A stretch of DNA of 64,000 nt from an uncultured Ruminococcus sp. (GCF_934476685.1 NZ_CAKSNX010000007.1:1-64000); one strand, 5' to 3'. Counted from the first letter of the stretch, positions 45,346 through 55,160 are shown. Made by a program: numbers and translations. Notes: a model not told the origin generated them from the letters alone.

Positions 45346-46704
45346 ATGAAAGTAGTTATTATAGGCTGCGGAAAAGTCGGTTACAGCATTTCTGAAAGCC
45401 TGACAAACGAAGGACATGACGTTACGGTCATAGACCGCAATTCAAATGCTCTGAAAAAAATACAGGATTCTCTTGACGTAATGTGCATAGAGGGTGACGG
45501 TGCGGATGTTGAGGTCCAGCTTGAAGCCAATGTTAATAAGGCAGGACTTCTTATAGCTACCACTCCGTATGATGAGCTTAACATACTCTGCTGCCTGCTG
45601 GCAAAGCGTCTTGGAGCAAGCAAGACTATCTCCAGAGTGAGAAACCCCGTTTATTTCAAGCAGATGGATCTTATAAAGGACGAGCTTAGGCTATCCATGG
45701 TAATAAATCCTGAGCTTATTACAGCTGACGAGATATTCAGAGTGCTGATATTCCCGTCTGCCGCAAAGCTTGAAGTGTTCGCAAAAGGACGTGTAGAGCT
45801 TGTGGAGCATAGACTGTCGGATAATTCCGTCCTTGCGGGAATGAGCCTTGCTGAGATATACAAGCGTTATAAGACAAAATTTCTTATCTGCGCCGTTCAG
45901 CGTGATTCAAGGATATTTATACCGAGCGGTGATTTTATCCTCCATGAGGGTGATAAGATAAACGTTGCGGCATCCCATAATAACCTTGAGGGATTTTTCA
46001 GAACCATAGGTTCGCTGAAAGACAAGATCAAGACGGTCATGATCGTCGGCGGCGGAAAAAGTTGCCACTATCTTGTGCGCCAGCTGCTTGGTGTGGGCAT
46101 GAGAGTAAAGATAATAGAAAATAACTTTGAGAAGTGCCGTGAGCTTGCGGAAACTTTCCCGAAAGCAACTATTATCCATGGCGACGGAACGGATCAGGAG
46201 CTGCTCAATGAAGAGGGCATCTCGGATATGGACGCATTCGTTTCCATGACAGGCATTGATGAAGAGAATATCATTATGTCGCTGTATGTGAAGAATAACT
46301 CCAATGCAAAGGTAATAACAAAGATAAACCGTGACAGCTACTGCGACCTTGCCGCACAGATGGGACTTGAATGTATCGCTTCACCGAAATACCTTACTGC
46401 AAGCGGCATACTTAGCTATGTAAGATCACTGAAAAATACAGCAGGCTGTAATATCGAGGCTCTGTATCACGTTGTCGGAAATAAGGCTGAGGCTATCGAG
46501 TTCAAGATCAACAGCCGTATAGAAGGTCTTGTTGACGTGCCGCTGAAGGACGTAAGGCTGAAGAAGAATATACTTATCTGCGGCATACTCAGAAAGCGTG
46601 ATGTGATAATCCCTAACGGTGACGACTGTATCTCGCTGGGGGATTCGGTAATAGTTATTTCCAAGGATTATCATTTCTCGGATATAGAAGATATATTGGA
46701 ATAA
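45346..46704 (+). CDS. trkA: Trk potassium uptake regulatory subunit TrkA
   Basis: 452 residues, two copies of an RCK unit. Copy 1: NAD-binding IIGCGKVGYSISESL, acidic VIDRN, GDGADVEVQLEANV, then TrkA-C (about 140-220). Copy 2: VMIVGGGKSCHYLVRQLL, IIENNFEKC, IIHGDGTDQELLNEEGI, then a second TrkA-C ending at 452. It gates the TrkH pore encoded 15 bp downstream by binding nucleotides on the inner side of the membrane. Confidence 0.96.
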   Translation: MKVVIIGCGKVGYSISESLTNEGHDVTVIDRNSNALKKIQDSLDVMCIEGDGADVEVQLEANVNKAGLLIATTPYDELNILCCLLAKRLGASKTISRVRNPVYFKQMDLIKDELRLSMVINPELITADEIFRVLIFPSAAKLEVFAKGRVELVEHRLSDNSVLAGMSLAEIYKRYKTKFLICAVQRDSRIFIPSGDFILHEGDKINVAASHNNLEGFFRTIGSLKDKIKTVMIVGGGKSCHYLVRQLLGVGMRVKIIENNFEKCRELAETFPKATIIHGDGTDQELLNEEGISDMDAFVSMTGIDEENIIMSLYVKNNSNAKVITKINRDSYCDLAAQMGLECIASPKYLTASGILSYVRSLKNTAGCNIEALYHVVGNKAEAIEFKINSRIEGLVDVPLKDVRLKKNILICGILRKRDVIIPNGDDCISLGDSVIVISKDYHFSDIEDILE

Positions 46705-46719
46705 TGAGGTATAATAGCT

Positions 46720-48165
46720 ATGAATAAATCTATCGTATTTCATTTTCTGTCAAAGACAATGCTGTTCGGCTCGGTGCTTTTTCTGCTGCCCTGTCTGGTG
46801 AGCGTTATCTATCATGAATATGACAGTGCCCGTGCCTTTTTCATTGTGGCGCTTATCATTGCCATAATCTCAACACCGCTGGCGATACTGAAACCAAAGA
46901 ACAAGCAGATGTATGCCAGAGAGGGACTTGTGATAGTTGCCCTGCTGTGGGTGATATATCCTATCGCAGGTGCGCTGCCGTTTTACATAAGCGGAGAGAT
47001 ACCGCATTTTGTGGACGCAGTTTTCGAGAGCATTTCGGGATTTACCACAACGGGTTCGACGATCCTCCAAGATGTTGAGGCGCTTTCAAAGGGAATGTTG
47101 TTCTGGCGAAGTTTCACCCACTGGGTAGGCGGTATGGGAGTTCTCGTGCTTGCCATTGCCATAATGCCATCGTCAAATGATTCAATGTATCTTATGAGGG
47201 CGGAATGTGCAGGACCTCAGGTCGGAAAGATAGTGCCTAAGGGCAAAAAGTCTGCAATGTATCTTTATATAATCTATGCCGGACTTACCGTTCTTACATT
47301 TATCCTTCTGTGCGCAGGTGGAATGCCTGTGTTCGACAGCATATGCCACGCTATGGGTACAGCAGGAACAGGCGGTTTCGGCATAAAGAACAACGGTGTT
47401 GCATTCTATAACTCAGCCTATATTGACGGAGTTATAACAGTTATGATGGCTCTTTTCGGAGTAAATTTCAGCCTTTTCTATTTTGCGATAGCAAGAAGAT
47501 TTAAGGATATATGGAAAAATACCGAGCTTAAAGTTTATGTGGCAATAATCGCTGCCGCAACAGGACTTATAATGCTCAATATCTATCCGCTTTATGGTTC
47601 TGTTTCAAAGTGTTTCAGATATGCGGTATTTCAGGTGTCCTCAATAATGACCTCAACAGGTTTCGGCACAGCGGACTATACAAAGTGGCCTGAGTTTTCT
47701 CAAATGCTGCTTATCATTCTGATGTTTGTGGGAGCTTGTGCAGGTTCAACAGGCGGCGGACTTAAAGTCCAGCGAATAATCATCGCTTTCAAGAGCGGAA
47801 TAAAGTCAGTTCGTCAGACTCTCAGACCTAAGTCTGTGAACGTTCTTAAATCTGACGATAAGACAATGGATACCGCAACAGTGCATGGCGTTCAGACTTA
47901 CCTGATAATCTATCTGGGATTTTTCCTTGCGTCATTGTTGCTCATCTCACTTAATAATGCAGATTTCGCCACAACATTTTCTTCTGTGACCACCTGTATA
48001 AACAATATCGGTCCTGGTCTGAGCAGGGTAGGACCTGCGGAGAATTTCTCATTTTTCTCTGATTTTTCAAAAATCGTTCTTTCCATTGATATGCTCCTCG
48101 GCAGACTTGAATGTTTCCCTGTGATAATTCTTTTAGCGCCGACGGTATGGAGAAAGAAATTCTGA
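46720..48165 (+). CDS. trkH: Trk potassium uptake pore TrkH
   Basis: 481 residues, four M1-P-M2 repeats. Selectivity-filter segments are visible: SGFTTTGSTIL, AMGTAGTGGFGIKNNG, SSIMTSTGFGTADYTKWP and TCINNIGPGLSRVGPAENFS, each with the key Gly. SFTHWVGGMGVLVLAIAIMP is the family signature. Forms K+ uptake with TrkA; driven by membrane potential. Followed by a terminator. Confidence 0.96.
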   Translation: MNKSIVFHFLSKTMLFGSVLFLLPCLVSVIYHEYDSARAFFIVALIIAIISTPLAILKPKNKQMYAREGLVIVALLWVIYPIAGALPFYISGEIPHFVDAVFESISGFTTTGSTILQDVEALSKGMLFWRSFTHWVGGMGVLVLAIAIMPSSNDSMYLMRAECAGPQVGKIVPKGKKSAMYLYIIYAGLTVLTFILLCAGGMPVFDSICHAMGTAGTGGFGIKNNGVAFYNSAYIDGVITVMMALFGVNFSLFYFAIARRFKDIWKNTELKVYVAIIAAATGLIMLNIYPLYGSVSKCFRYAVFQVSSIMTSTGFGTADYTKWPEFSQMLLIILMFVGACAGSTGGGLKVQRIIIAFKSGIKSVRQTLRPKSVNVLKSDDKTMDTATVHGVQTYLIIYLGFFLASLLLISLNNADFATTFSSVTTCINNIGPGLSRVGPAENFSFFSDFSKIVLSIDMLLGRLECFPVIILLAPTVWRKKF

Positions 48166-48173
48166 TAAAAATA

Positions 48174-48212
48174 AGATCCTGAGTAGAAATATCATCTTCT
48201 CAGGATCTTTAC
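48174..48212 (+). terminator. trkAH terminator
   Basis: AGATCCTGAG with CTCAGGATCT, perfect 10-bp stem, 15-nt loop and TTA-TTTT tail. Confidence 0.75.
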
Positions 48213-48248
48213 TTTTATAAAGGCAGTACTGCACAAGATACGCCTTTG

Positions 48249-49040
48249 TTATTTGCTTTTGTCTTTTTCAATAAGCAGCTGTATCGCTCTCACTGCACAT
48301 TTGATGCCTCTTGTGGAATCGTCTGTAATGATATCGTCAAGTCCACGCTTTGAACGTTCTGCGTTCCAAAGAGCAGTAAGCACACCGCCGCATCTTGCGT
48401 GTCTGACTATGCCTACTGAAAATACAGCAGAGCACTCCATTTCTGAGGTAAGGCAGCCGCATTTAAGATAGCTGTCCCAGCGCTTTATAATGTCCTCTGA
48501 TACAGCCGAGTTCTCAGGCTCGACCTCACCGTAAAAGCTGTCCTTTGAATGTATTACTCCAACGTGATAACGCTTGCCGTTTTCGTCCTGTGAAAGCTCT
48601 GCGGCAGCCTGAGAAAGAGCGGTAACTACTTCAAAATCAGCCACAGCAGGGTAGTTCTCAGGGAGATATTCGTGGGAAGTTCCCTCACTTCTTATTGCCG
48701 CTGACGCAACGATAAGGTCGCCGCCCCATACTTTAAGGTCGATCCCTCCGCTTGTTCCTATCCTTATAAAAGTGTCAGCACCGCATTTGATAAGCTCTTC
48801 AACTGCGATCGCAGCGGAAGGGCCGCCTATTCCCGTTGAGCATACAGTTACCTTTTCGCCGTTAAGGTATCCTGTGTAAACATTGTATTCTCTGTTCTGC
48901 GCCACCTGTACAGCATCATCAAGATACTCTGCGATCTTAGGTACTCTGCCTGGGTCGCCTGGAAGTATGACATATCTGCCTACCTCTTCGGGCATAGTTC
49001 TGATGTGAAACTGTCTTTCTCCGTTCATTATTGTAGCCAT
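48249..49040 (-). CDS. udp: Uridine phosphorylase
   Basis: 263 residues, nucleoside phosphorylase NP-I fold. Phosphate-binding VILPGDPGRVPKIAE, GIGGPSAAIAVEELI, RIGTSGGIDLKV, and ECSAVF with MECSAV as ribose/base-binding Glu-Met; the catalytic segment near the end is ITDDSTRG. Converts uridine and phosphate into uracil and ribose-1-phosphate. Ribosome site GGAGGG; 12 bp after the DUF3592 gene, so probably in the same transcript. Confidence 0.92.
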   Translation of the reverse strand: MATIMNGERQFHIRTMPEEVGRYVILPGDPGRVPKIAEYLDDAVQVAQNREYNVYTGYLNGEKVTVCSTGIGGPSAAIAVEELIKCGADTFIRIGTSGGIDLKVWGGDLIVASAAIRSEGTSHEYLPENYPAVADFEVVTALSQAAAELSQDENGKRYHVGVIHSKDSFYGEVEPENSAVSEDIIKRWDSYLKCGCLTSEMECSAVFSVGIVRHARCGGVLTALWNAERSKRGLDDIITDDSTRGIKCAVRAIQLLIEKDKSK

Positions 49041-49052
49041 AATATCCCTCCG

Positions 49053-49598
49053 TTACTGCATTGGTTTGTTTGAATAGTCCTCATAATATTGTTCAACAGG
49101 AGCGCTCTTTGCCTTTCGTATGGAAGTTACTGCTACTGCGATCATAATAACTGATACCAGTACGAATACCCCTCCCAATATTCCGAAAACAAGCCTTAAT
49201 ATAAACATAGTATTGTCGGACTTGCAGAAAAATTCTGTCGGATCATTGGGATTATAATTAAGCTCTACCTGCTGACCTACTCTGAAACTGCATGGATTTG
49301 AGTATGTATCGTTGCCTGCGGTTATCCACTCACCATTCACAGTATACATAAAAACAGGGGAGTATACTGTCGTAGTATGTGAATGACCGTCAGAATCCTT
49401 TGTTGTGGAAAGCTTGCTCTTTATTTCCACAACAACCGCTGTGGTTTCTTCTGAACAGCGTTCGTTCTTTTTCATTTCATTTATCGTAAAAGCTACCGAC
49501 ATTCCCAGAAAAACCATACCGACAAATAAGAAAACCAGAACAACAAGAAAAGCTGTTCCATTTCCACCTGAAACGTTTATACGCTTGACTACTCTCAT
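49053..49598 (-). CDS. DUF3592 membrane protein
   Basis: 181 residues: helix (about 14-40), an extracytoplasmic beta domain with a His/Ser/Thr-rich loop and the DUF3592 pattern VYSPVFMYTVNGEW then VGQQVELNYNPNDP, then a second helix (about 130-155) and a basic tail. The family has no known function. First gene of the transcript that continues into udp. Confidence 0.85.
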   Translation of the reverse strand: MRVVKRINVSGGNGTAFLVVLVFLFVGMVFLGMSVAFTINEMKKNERCSEETTAVVVEIKSKLSTTKDSDGHSHTTTVYSPVFMYTVNGEWITAGNDTYSNPCSFRVGQQVELNYNPNDPTEFFCKSDNTMFILRLVFGILGGVFVLVSVIMIAVAVTSIRKAKSAPVEQYYEDYSNKPMQ

Positions 49599-49621
49599 AA
49601 ATTACCCCACTATCTGTATAT

Positions 49622-49659
49622 TCGTAAATATCCATTTCACTATGATGCGAAATGGATAT
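49622..49659 (-). terminator. Terminator of nadB-nadC
   Basis: Perfect 11-bp stem ATATCCATTTC/GAAATGGATAT (49628-49638 with 49649-49659), 10-nt loop; TTTACG follows on the minus strand and TTTTTAT on the plus strand. Confidence 0.7.
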
Positions 49660-49701
49660 TTTTATAACGTCTATTTTTTATTTCTTTGTTTTTCTATTAC
49701 T

Positions 49702-50541
49702 CTATTTCTCGATCTTCATAGATATGTCGAATGCCTTAACTGAATGTGTGAGCGCACCGAGTGAGATTATATCCACACCTGTTTCAGCAATATCTCTGAT
49801 AGTTTCAGCTGTAACATTTCCCGACGCTTCCAGCAGCGCTCTGCCGTTTGTTATCTTTACAGCCTCAGCCATATCAGCGTTTGACATATTGTCCAGCATG
49901 ATTATCTCAACGCCAAGCTCCAGCGCTTCATTAAGCTGTTCAAGGTTTGAGACTTCAACTTCGATCTTTACTGTGTGTCCCATTCTTTCACGAAGAGCCT
50001 TTACAGCGCCTGTCATACTGCCGTAAGCGTCAAGATGAGTATCTTTGAGCATTGCGCAGTCTGAAAGATTGTATCTGTGGTTTCTTCCGCCGCCTACTGT
50101 AACAGCATATTTCTGTATAACTCTGAGTCCTGGGAGAGTTTTTCTTGTATCAGCGATAGATGCCTTTGTACCCTTAACAAGTTCAACGCATTTGTTGGTT
50201 GCTGTGGCAATGCCCGACATATGCTGAACAAGGTTGAGGGCAGTTCTTTCGCCTTTGAGCAGCGCTCTTGTAGAGCCTGTTATCTTTGCGATGATATCGC
50301 CCTTTTGTACCTTTTCTCCGTCATGGATAAGTATTTCAGTCTTTACGTTTTCGTCAAGGAGCTGGAAAACTCTCATTGCAACATCTATTCCGCAGAGAAT
50401 ACCCTCGTCCTTTGCAACATATTTTGCGGTGGAAACAGCGTCCTCGTCAACAAGATAATCTGTTGTAACGTCAACATAGTTTATATCCTCCAGCAAAGCT
50501 GCCTTGATTATGTCATCTATCTGAAACTGCATCAATCTCAT
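49702..50541 (-). CDS. nadC: Nicotinate-nucleotide diphosphorylase (quinolinate phosphoribosyltransferase)
   Basis: 279 residues, full length. RTALNLVQHMSGIATATN, TRKTLPGLR, KYAVTVGGGRNHRYNLSD, KIEVEVSNLEQ, MLDNMSN and EASGNVTAETI are the NadC motifs for quinolinate and PRPP binding. Makes nicotinate mononucleotide from quinolinate. Starts one base after the nadB stop with GGAGG upstream. Confidence 0.97.
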   Translation of the reverse strand: MRLMQFQIDDIIKAALLEDINYVDVTTDYLVDEDAVSTAKYVAKDEGILCGIDVAMRVFQLLDENVKTEILIHDGEKVQKGDIIAKITGSTRALLKGERTALNLVQHMSGIATATNKCVELVKGTKASIADTRKTLPGLRVIQKYAVTVGGGRNHRYNLSDCAMLKDTHLDAYGSMTGAVKALRERMGHTVKIEVEVSNLEQLNEALELGVEIIMLDNMSNADMAEAVKITNGRALLEASGNVTAETIRDIAETGVDIISLGALTHSVKAFDISMKIEK

Positions 50542-50542
50542 A

Positions 50543-52042
50543 TTACTTATCCTCCGTATCTGAATTTGTTATCTCTGCATTGCCCGATGCGATCTCACAC
50601 GCCTCGGTAAGTATTATTGAAGCCGCCGTTGCAATGGATTTAGCCTCGATATAATCTCTGTCAAGCTTGAAGTTTCCGTTGTACAGGAAATCCTTTATCT
50701 CTTTTACTCTTTTAAGACCCGGTTCAAGCTCAGCAACGTTCGGCATTACAAAGTATGCGGTCTGCATGATCTTCCTGATCTCTGTTCTTATGCCCGCAGG
50801 GATATGTGGAGCGTCCTTGTCAACTGTAAACTTGTATTCTTCAAGATCGCCCTTTTCGTCTTTAAGCTTTTCTGCGATATCTGCCGCAGCTCTTCTTGAA
50901 AATACAAGAGCCTCAAGAAGTGAGTTGCTGGCAAGTCTGTTGTTTCCGTGAACGCCTGTGTGCGAGCATTCGCCGCAGGCATAAAGACCCTCGACATTTG
51001 TTCTTGCATACGGATCAACATTTATTCCGCCCATAAGGTAGTGCTGGCATGGATATATCGGTATCATATCCTTTGTCATATCATAGCCTGCCTTAAGCAG
51101 ATTTTTGTATATCATCGGGAATCTGTTCTTTACGAACTCAGGATCTTTGTGAGTGATATCAAGATAAAATTCGTCCGATCCTGTTTTCTTTGCCTCGAAC
51201 ATAATGCAGTGCGAAACAACATCTCTCGGCGCAAGTTCAAGACGCTTGTCATAGTTATGCATAAATCTTTCGCCATGACAGTTTTTAAGATATGCGCCCT
51301 CACCTCTGACAGATTCAGAAATAAGGAAACATTCTCTTGTATGCTTGTTGTTGAAAGCGGTAGGGTGGAACTGTATGTAACTGAGGTGCTTTATCTCTGC
51401 ACCCATATTGTAAGCCATTGTTATACCGTCGCCTGTTGCAATAGCTGAGTTTGTTGTAAATTCATAAACTCTGCCTATGCCGCCTGTGGCAAAAATAGTT
51501 TTTCTGCAGTTGAAAGTAAGATATTCGCCGTCTTTGAGGACAAGGAATGAGAAACCTGTGGAAGTTTTCTTTACATCGCACATTACTGCATTGTCCAGTA
51601 TCTCAACATTATCCAGCGTCTGTGCGTAAGCCAGCAGCTTTGATTCGATCTCGAAACCTGTTGCGTCCTTGTGGTGGAATATTCTGTGCATACCGTGACC
51701 GCCTTCAAGAGTGCGGTGGTATTCGCCGTCAGCAGTCTTATCAAAATCGACGCCCAGCTGAATTATCTTATCAATATTCGCAGCAGCCTCGTTTACGAGT
51801 ATATCAGTAGTTACAGGATCGTTTTCAAATCCTCCTGCTACGAAAGTATCGTTTTTGTGCTTTTCGGGAGAGTCGGCAGGGTTCTTGTAAACTCCCGCAA
51901 TACCGCCCTGAGCGAGGGAAGAATTGCACAGCGTAGGTTCACGCTTGGAAAGCACAAGAACTTTAAGATTGTGGGGGAGATTTATAGCTCCGTAAAGACC
52001 TGCTACTCCGCAGCCTGCAATAATAACGTCATAGTTTTTCAT
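50543..52042 (-). CDS. nadB: L-aspartate oxidase
   Basis: 499 residues, succinate dehydrogenase/fumarate reductase flavoprotein family. IIAGCGVAGLYGAINLP is the FAD site, SSLAQGGIAG, LEGGHGMHRIFHHKDATG and IQFHPTAF substrate region, GLYACGECSHTGVHGNNRLA the second FAD motif. Oxidises L-aspartate to iminoaspartate, probably with fumarate as acceptor in an anaerobe. nadA (quinolinate synthase), its partner, is not adjacent nor elsewhere in the window. Confidence 0.96.
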   Translation of the reverse strand: MKNYDVIIAGCGVAGLYGAINLPHNLKVLVLSKREPTLCNSSLAQGGIAGVYKNPADSPEKHKNDTFVAGGFENDPVTTDILVNEAAANIDKIIQLGVDFDKTADGEYHRTLEGGHGMHRIFHHKDATGFEIESKLLAYAQTLDNVEILDNAVMCDVKKTSTGFSFLVLKDGEYLTFNCRKTIFATGGIGRVYEFTTNSAIATGDGITMAYNMGAEIKHLSYIQFHPTAFNNKHTRECFLISESVRGEGAYLKNCHGERFMHNYDKRLELAPRDVVSHCIMFEAKKTGSDEFYLDITHKDPEFVKNRFPMIYKNLLKAGYDMTKDMIPIYPCQHYLMGGINVDPYARTNVEGLYACGECSHTGVHGNNRLASNSLLEALVFSRRAAADIAEKLKDEKGDLEEYKFTVDKDAPHIPAGIRTEIRKIMQTAYFVMPNVAELEPGLKRVKEIKDFLYNGNFKLDRDYIEAKSIATAASIILTEACEIASGNAEITNSDTEDK

Positions 52043-52062
52043 AACATCTAACCTCTTTGTCG

Positions 52063-52085
52063 TGGCATTTTATATCATAATGCCA
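52063..52085 (-). promoter_or_regulatory. Hairpin in the nadB leader
   Basis: TGGCATT/AATGCCA, perfect 7-bp stem, 9-nt loop, 10-15 nt before the nadB ribosome site; possible operator or RNA element. Confidence 0.4.
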
Positions 52086-52144
52086 AACAGAATAAGCAAA
52101 ATGAAGCTGTGAACATAAGCTCCGCTTCATATTATACTTATTCT

Positions 52145-52173
52145 ATTATAGCACACAGAGCATAAAATTTCAA
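52145..52173 (-). promoter_or_regulatory. nadB-nadC promoter
   Basis: Minus strand TTGAAA (52173-52168), 17-nt spacer, TATAAT (52150-52145). I see no match to the NiaR operator as I know it. Confidence 0.75.
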
Positions 52174-52247
52174 CAGAAATCTTACATTTCTAACAGAGTT
52201 TTTACAATATCGGCTGTGTGAATTAACAAATAGGTTTTATACCATAT

Positions 52248-52282
52248 AAAAAGGCTGCCTGCCCAGAATTGGACAGACAGCC
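52248..52282 (-). terminator. adhE terminator
   Basis: GGCTGTCTGTCC with GGGCAGGCAGCC as read on the minus strand, one or two G-U pairs, 6-nt loop, then TTTTTATAT. Confidence 0.8.
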
Positions 52283-52301
52283 GGAGGTTTATTTAAAAAG
52301 A

Positions 52302-54914
52302 TTATTTGCCGTAGTAAGCCTTGAGGTACATTTCCTTGATCTCGCTCATGAGCGGATATCTTGGGTTAGCACCTGTACACTGGTCATCGAATGCGTCCTC
52401 TGTCATCTGGTCAAGAGTTTCGAGGAATGCCTTTTCGTCTATGCCGTAATCAGCGATAGTCTTCTTGATTCCAACTCTATCCTTCAGAGCTTCGATAGCG
52501 TCGATGAACTTGTTGAGTGTATCCTCATTGTTCTTGCCTACGATACCGAGGGCGTTAGCGCACTCGCAGTATCTTTCAAGAGTATGTGGATACTGATACT
52601 GTGAGAAAGTACCCATCTTTCTAGGTGTTGGATCAGCATTGAATCTCATAACGAGTGTGATGAGAAGAGCGTTTGCAACACCGTGTGGGAGGTGGTGGTA
52701 AGCGCCGAGCTTGTGAGCCATTGAGTGGCAAACACCGAGGAATGCGTTAGCGAATGCCATACCAGCCATTGTAGAAGCAGTAGCCATTTCCTCACGAGCC
52801 TTAACGTCTGTCTGACCATTGTCATATGCACCTGGCAGATACTTGAAGATCAGCTGCATAGCTCTTGTAGCAAGACCATCTGTGTAGTCAGTTGCCATGA
52901 TAGAAGCATAAGCCTCAAGAGCGTGTGTGAGAGCGTCGATACCTGATGCAGAAGTAAGTCCCTTAGGAGCAGACATCATCATATCTGTATCAACGATAGC
53001 CATGTTAGGCATGAGCTGGTAGTCAGCGAGAGGATACTTAGTACCTGTCTTTTCGTCAGTGATAACTGCGAAAGGTGTAACCTCAGAACCTGTACCTGAA
53101 GATGTTGGGATAGCGATGAAGTAAGCCTTTTCGCCCATCTTAGGGAATGTGTAAACTCTCTTACGGATATCAATGAATCTCATTGCCATATCGAAGAAGT
53201 CTGCATCTGGATGCTCGTAGAGAACCCACATGATCTTAGCTGCGTCCATTGCTGAACCGCCGCCGATAGCGATGATCGTATCAGGCTCGAAAGCTCTGAG
53301 CTGTGCAACACCTTCAAGTGCGCAAGCAAGTGTTGGGTCCGGAGCAACATCGAAGAATGTCTCGTGGAGGATACCCATCTTGTCGAGCTTATCTGTGATA
53401 GCCTTTGTATAGCCGTTCTTGTAAAGGAACTGGTCTGTTACGATGAATGCCTTTTTCTTGCCCATTACGGTCTTAAGCTCGTCAAGTGCAACAGGGAGGC
53501 AGCCCTTCTTGAAGTATACCTTTTCAGGTGCTCTGAACCACAGCATATTCTCTCTCCTCTCAGCAACTGTCTTAATGTTCAAAAGATGCTTGATGCCTAC
53601 GTTCTCAGAAACGGAGTTGCCGCCCCATGAGCCGCAGCCAAGTGTAAGAGAAGGAGCAAAGTCGAAGTTGTAGAGGTCGCCGATACCGCCGAGTGAAGAA
53701 GGTGTGTTTACGATCAGACGGCAAGTCTTCATTCTTGCAGCGAACTTGTTGAGCTTTTCTCTCTCGTTTACGTTGTCGATCCAGAGAACTGATGTGTGAC
53801 CAAGACCGCCGTTGTTTACGAGAAGTGTTTCAGCGATGTCAAGTGAATCGTCGAAATTCTTTGACTTGTACATACCAAGGATAGTTGTGAGCTTTTCGTG
53901 ACCGAAAGCTTCCTCAGGATCTGTGCTTGTAGCCTCGCCGATGAGAACCTTTGTATCCTCAGGAACTTCAAAGCCAGCCATCTTAGCGATAGTTACAGGA
54001 CGCTGACCAACGATCTTAGCGTTAAGAGCGCCGTTGATAAGCATTGTGCTTCTGATCTTGTCAGCCTCTTCATTGTTGAGGAAGTAGCAGCCTCTCTTGA
54101 TGAATTCCTTCTTAACATCGTTGTAGATGCTCTTGTCAGCGATTACTGTCTGCTCAGTAGCGCAGATCATACCGTTATCAAAAGTCTTTGAATGAATAAT
54201 GGAGTTTACAGCATTTACGATATCTGCTGATGAATCAATGATAGCAGATGCGTTACCTGCACCAACACCGAGAGCAGGTGTGCCTGATGAGTAAGCAGCC
54301 TTGACCATTCCAGGACCGCCTGTTGCGAGGATAGTGTCAGACTCTCTCATGATCATGTTTGTAAGGTCGAGTGAAGGAACATCGATCCAGCCGATGATAC
54401 CCTTTGGTGCGCCTGCTGCAACAGCTGCATCATAAACGATCTTAGCGGCAGCGATCGTACAGTTCTTTGCACGTGGGTGTGGTGAGATGATGATACCGTT
54501 TCTTGTCTTAAGACAGATAAGTGTCTTGAAGATAGCGGTAGATGTTGGGTTAGTAGTAGGGATTACAGCACCGATAAGACCGATCGGCTCGTAAATTCTT
54601 GTTGTACCGTATGCCTTGTTTTCTTCAAAAACGCCGCAAGTCTGTACATTCTTATATGCGTTGTAGATATGCTCAGCAGCATAGTTGTTCTTGATGACCT
54701 TGTCTTCAACGATACCCATGCCTGTTTCTTCAACAGCCATCTTTGCAAGAGGGATTCTTGCCTTGTTTGCAGCGATCGCAGCAGCCTTGAAAATCTTGTC
54801 AACCTGTTCCTGTGTGTAAGTTGAGAAAATTTCCTGCGCAGCTCTTACTTCAGCGATCTTAGCTTCAAGAGTTTCAACGCTGTCAACCAGAACTGGTGTT
54901 TCATTCTTTGCCAT
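52302..54914 (-). CDS. adhE: Bifunctional acetaldehyde-CoA/alcohol dehydrogenase
   Basis: 870 residues. The N-terminal aldehyde dehydrogenase (1-440) shows PTTNPTSTAIFKTLICLKTR, GGPGMVKAAYSSGTPALGVG and the catalytic Cys in DNGMICATEQ. The C-terminal iron-type alcohol dehydrogenase (about 460-870) has AIGGGSAMDAAKIMW, PTSSGTGSEVTPFAVITD and iron-binding His in GVCHSMAHKLGAYHHLPHG. It turns acetyl-CoA into ethanol and reoxidises two NADH, the main redox outlet of a fermenter; such proteins form spirosomes. Two Rex-type boxes upstream. Ribosome site GGAGG. Confidence 0.98.
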   Translation of the reverse strand: MAKNETPVLVDSVETLEAKIAEVRAAQEIFSTYTQEQVDKIFKAAAIAANKARIPLAKMAVEETGMGIVEDKVIKNNYAAEHIYNAYKNVQTCGVFEENKAYGTTRIYEPIGLIGAVIPTTNPTSTAIFKTLICLKTRNGIIISPHPRAKNCTIAAAKIVYDAAVAAGAPKGIIGWIDVPSLDLTNMIMRESDTILATGGPGMVKAAYSSGTPALGVGAGNASAIIDSSADIVNAVNSIIHSKTFDNGMICATEQTVIADKSIYNDVKKEFIKRGCYFLNNEEADKIRSTMLINGALNAKIVGQRPVTIAKMAGFEVPEDTKVLIGEATSTDPEEAFGHEKLTTILGMYKSKNFDDSLDIAETLLVNNGGLGHTSVLWIDNVNEREKLNKFAARMKTCRLIVNTPSSLGGIGDLYNFDFAPSLTLGCGSWGGNSVSENVGIKHLLNIKTVAERRENMLWFRAPEKVYFKKGCLPVALDELKTVMGKKKAFIVTDQFLYKNGYTKAITDKLDKMGILHETFFDVAPDPTLACALEGVAQLRAFEPDTIIAIGGGSAMDAAKIMWVLYEHPDADFFDMAMRFIDIRKRVYTFPKMGEKAYFIAIPTSSGTGSEVTPFAVITDEKTGTKYPLADYQLMPNMAIVDTDMMMSAPKGLTSASGIDALTHALEAYASIMATDYTDGLATRAMQLIFKYLPGAYDNGQTDVKAREEMATASTMAGMAFANAFLGVCHSMAHKLGAYHHLPHGVANALLITLVMRFNADPTPRKMGTFSQYQYPHTLERYCECANALGIVGKNNEDTLNKFIDAIEALKDRVGIKKTIADYGIDEKAFLETLDQMTEDAFDDQCTGANPRYPLMSEIKEMYLKAYYGK

Positions 54915-54987
54915 AAATAAACCTCCAATAAAATATTATTATTGTTCATTCAATAAAACCTATTTGCTTTTGTTTTACTGTACTTAC

Positions 54988-55016
54988 ATTATATCAGTTT
55001 GTTATTTTTTTGTCAA
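54988..55016 (-). promoter_or_regulatory. adhE promoter with Rex-type box over the -35
   Basis: Minus strand TTGACA (55016-55011), 17-nt spacer, TATAAT (54993-54988). The 18-bp TTGTTATTTTTTTGTCAA (54999-55016) fits the Rex pattern TTGTTAA-N4-TTAACAA in 11 of 14 defined positions and covers the -35, so Rex binding would block polymerase. Confidence 0.7.
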
Positions 55017-55142
55017 TCTGACATTTCAACAGCTTTTCTACTATTTTTTCGCATGGTTTTGTCTTTTATACACAAATTTTGAATATTCTTTTATGAAAAG
55101 CGAACAAACGATATTTGTCAAATTGCACAATGAATAATTTCT

Positions 55143-55160
55143 TTGTTAATCTTTTATCAA
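55143..55160. promoter_or_regulatory. Second Rex-type box
   Basis: TTGTTAATCTTTTATCAA fits TTGTTAA-N4-TTAACAA in 13 of 14 defined positions. It lies 144 bp from the first box and about 100 bp upstream of the promoter of the gene at 55397. The remainder of the 482-bp gap 54915-55396 is AT-rich with no ORF or further structure I trust. Confidence 0.55.
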
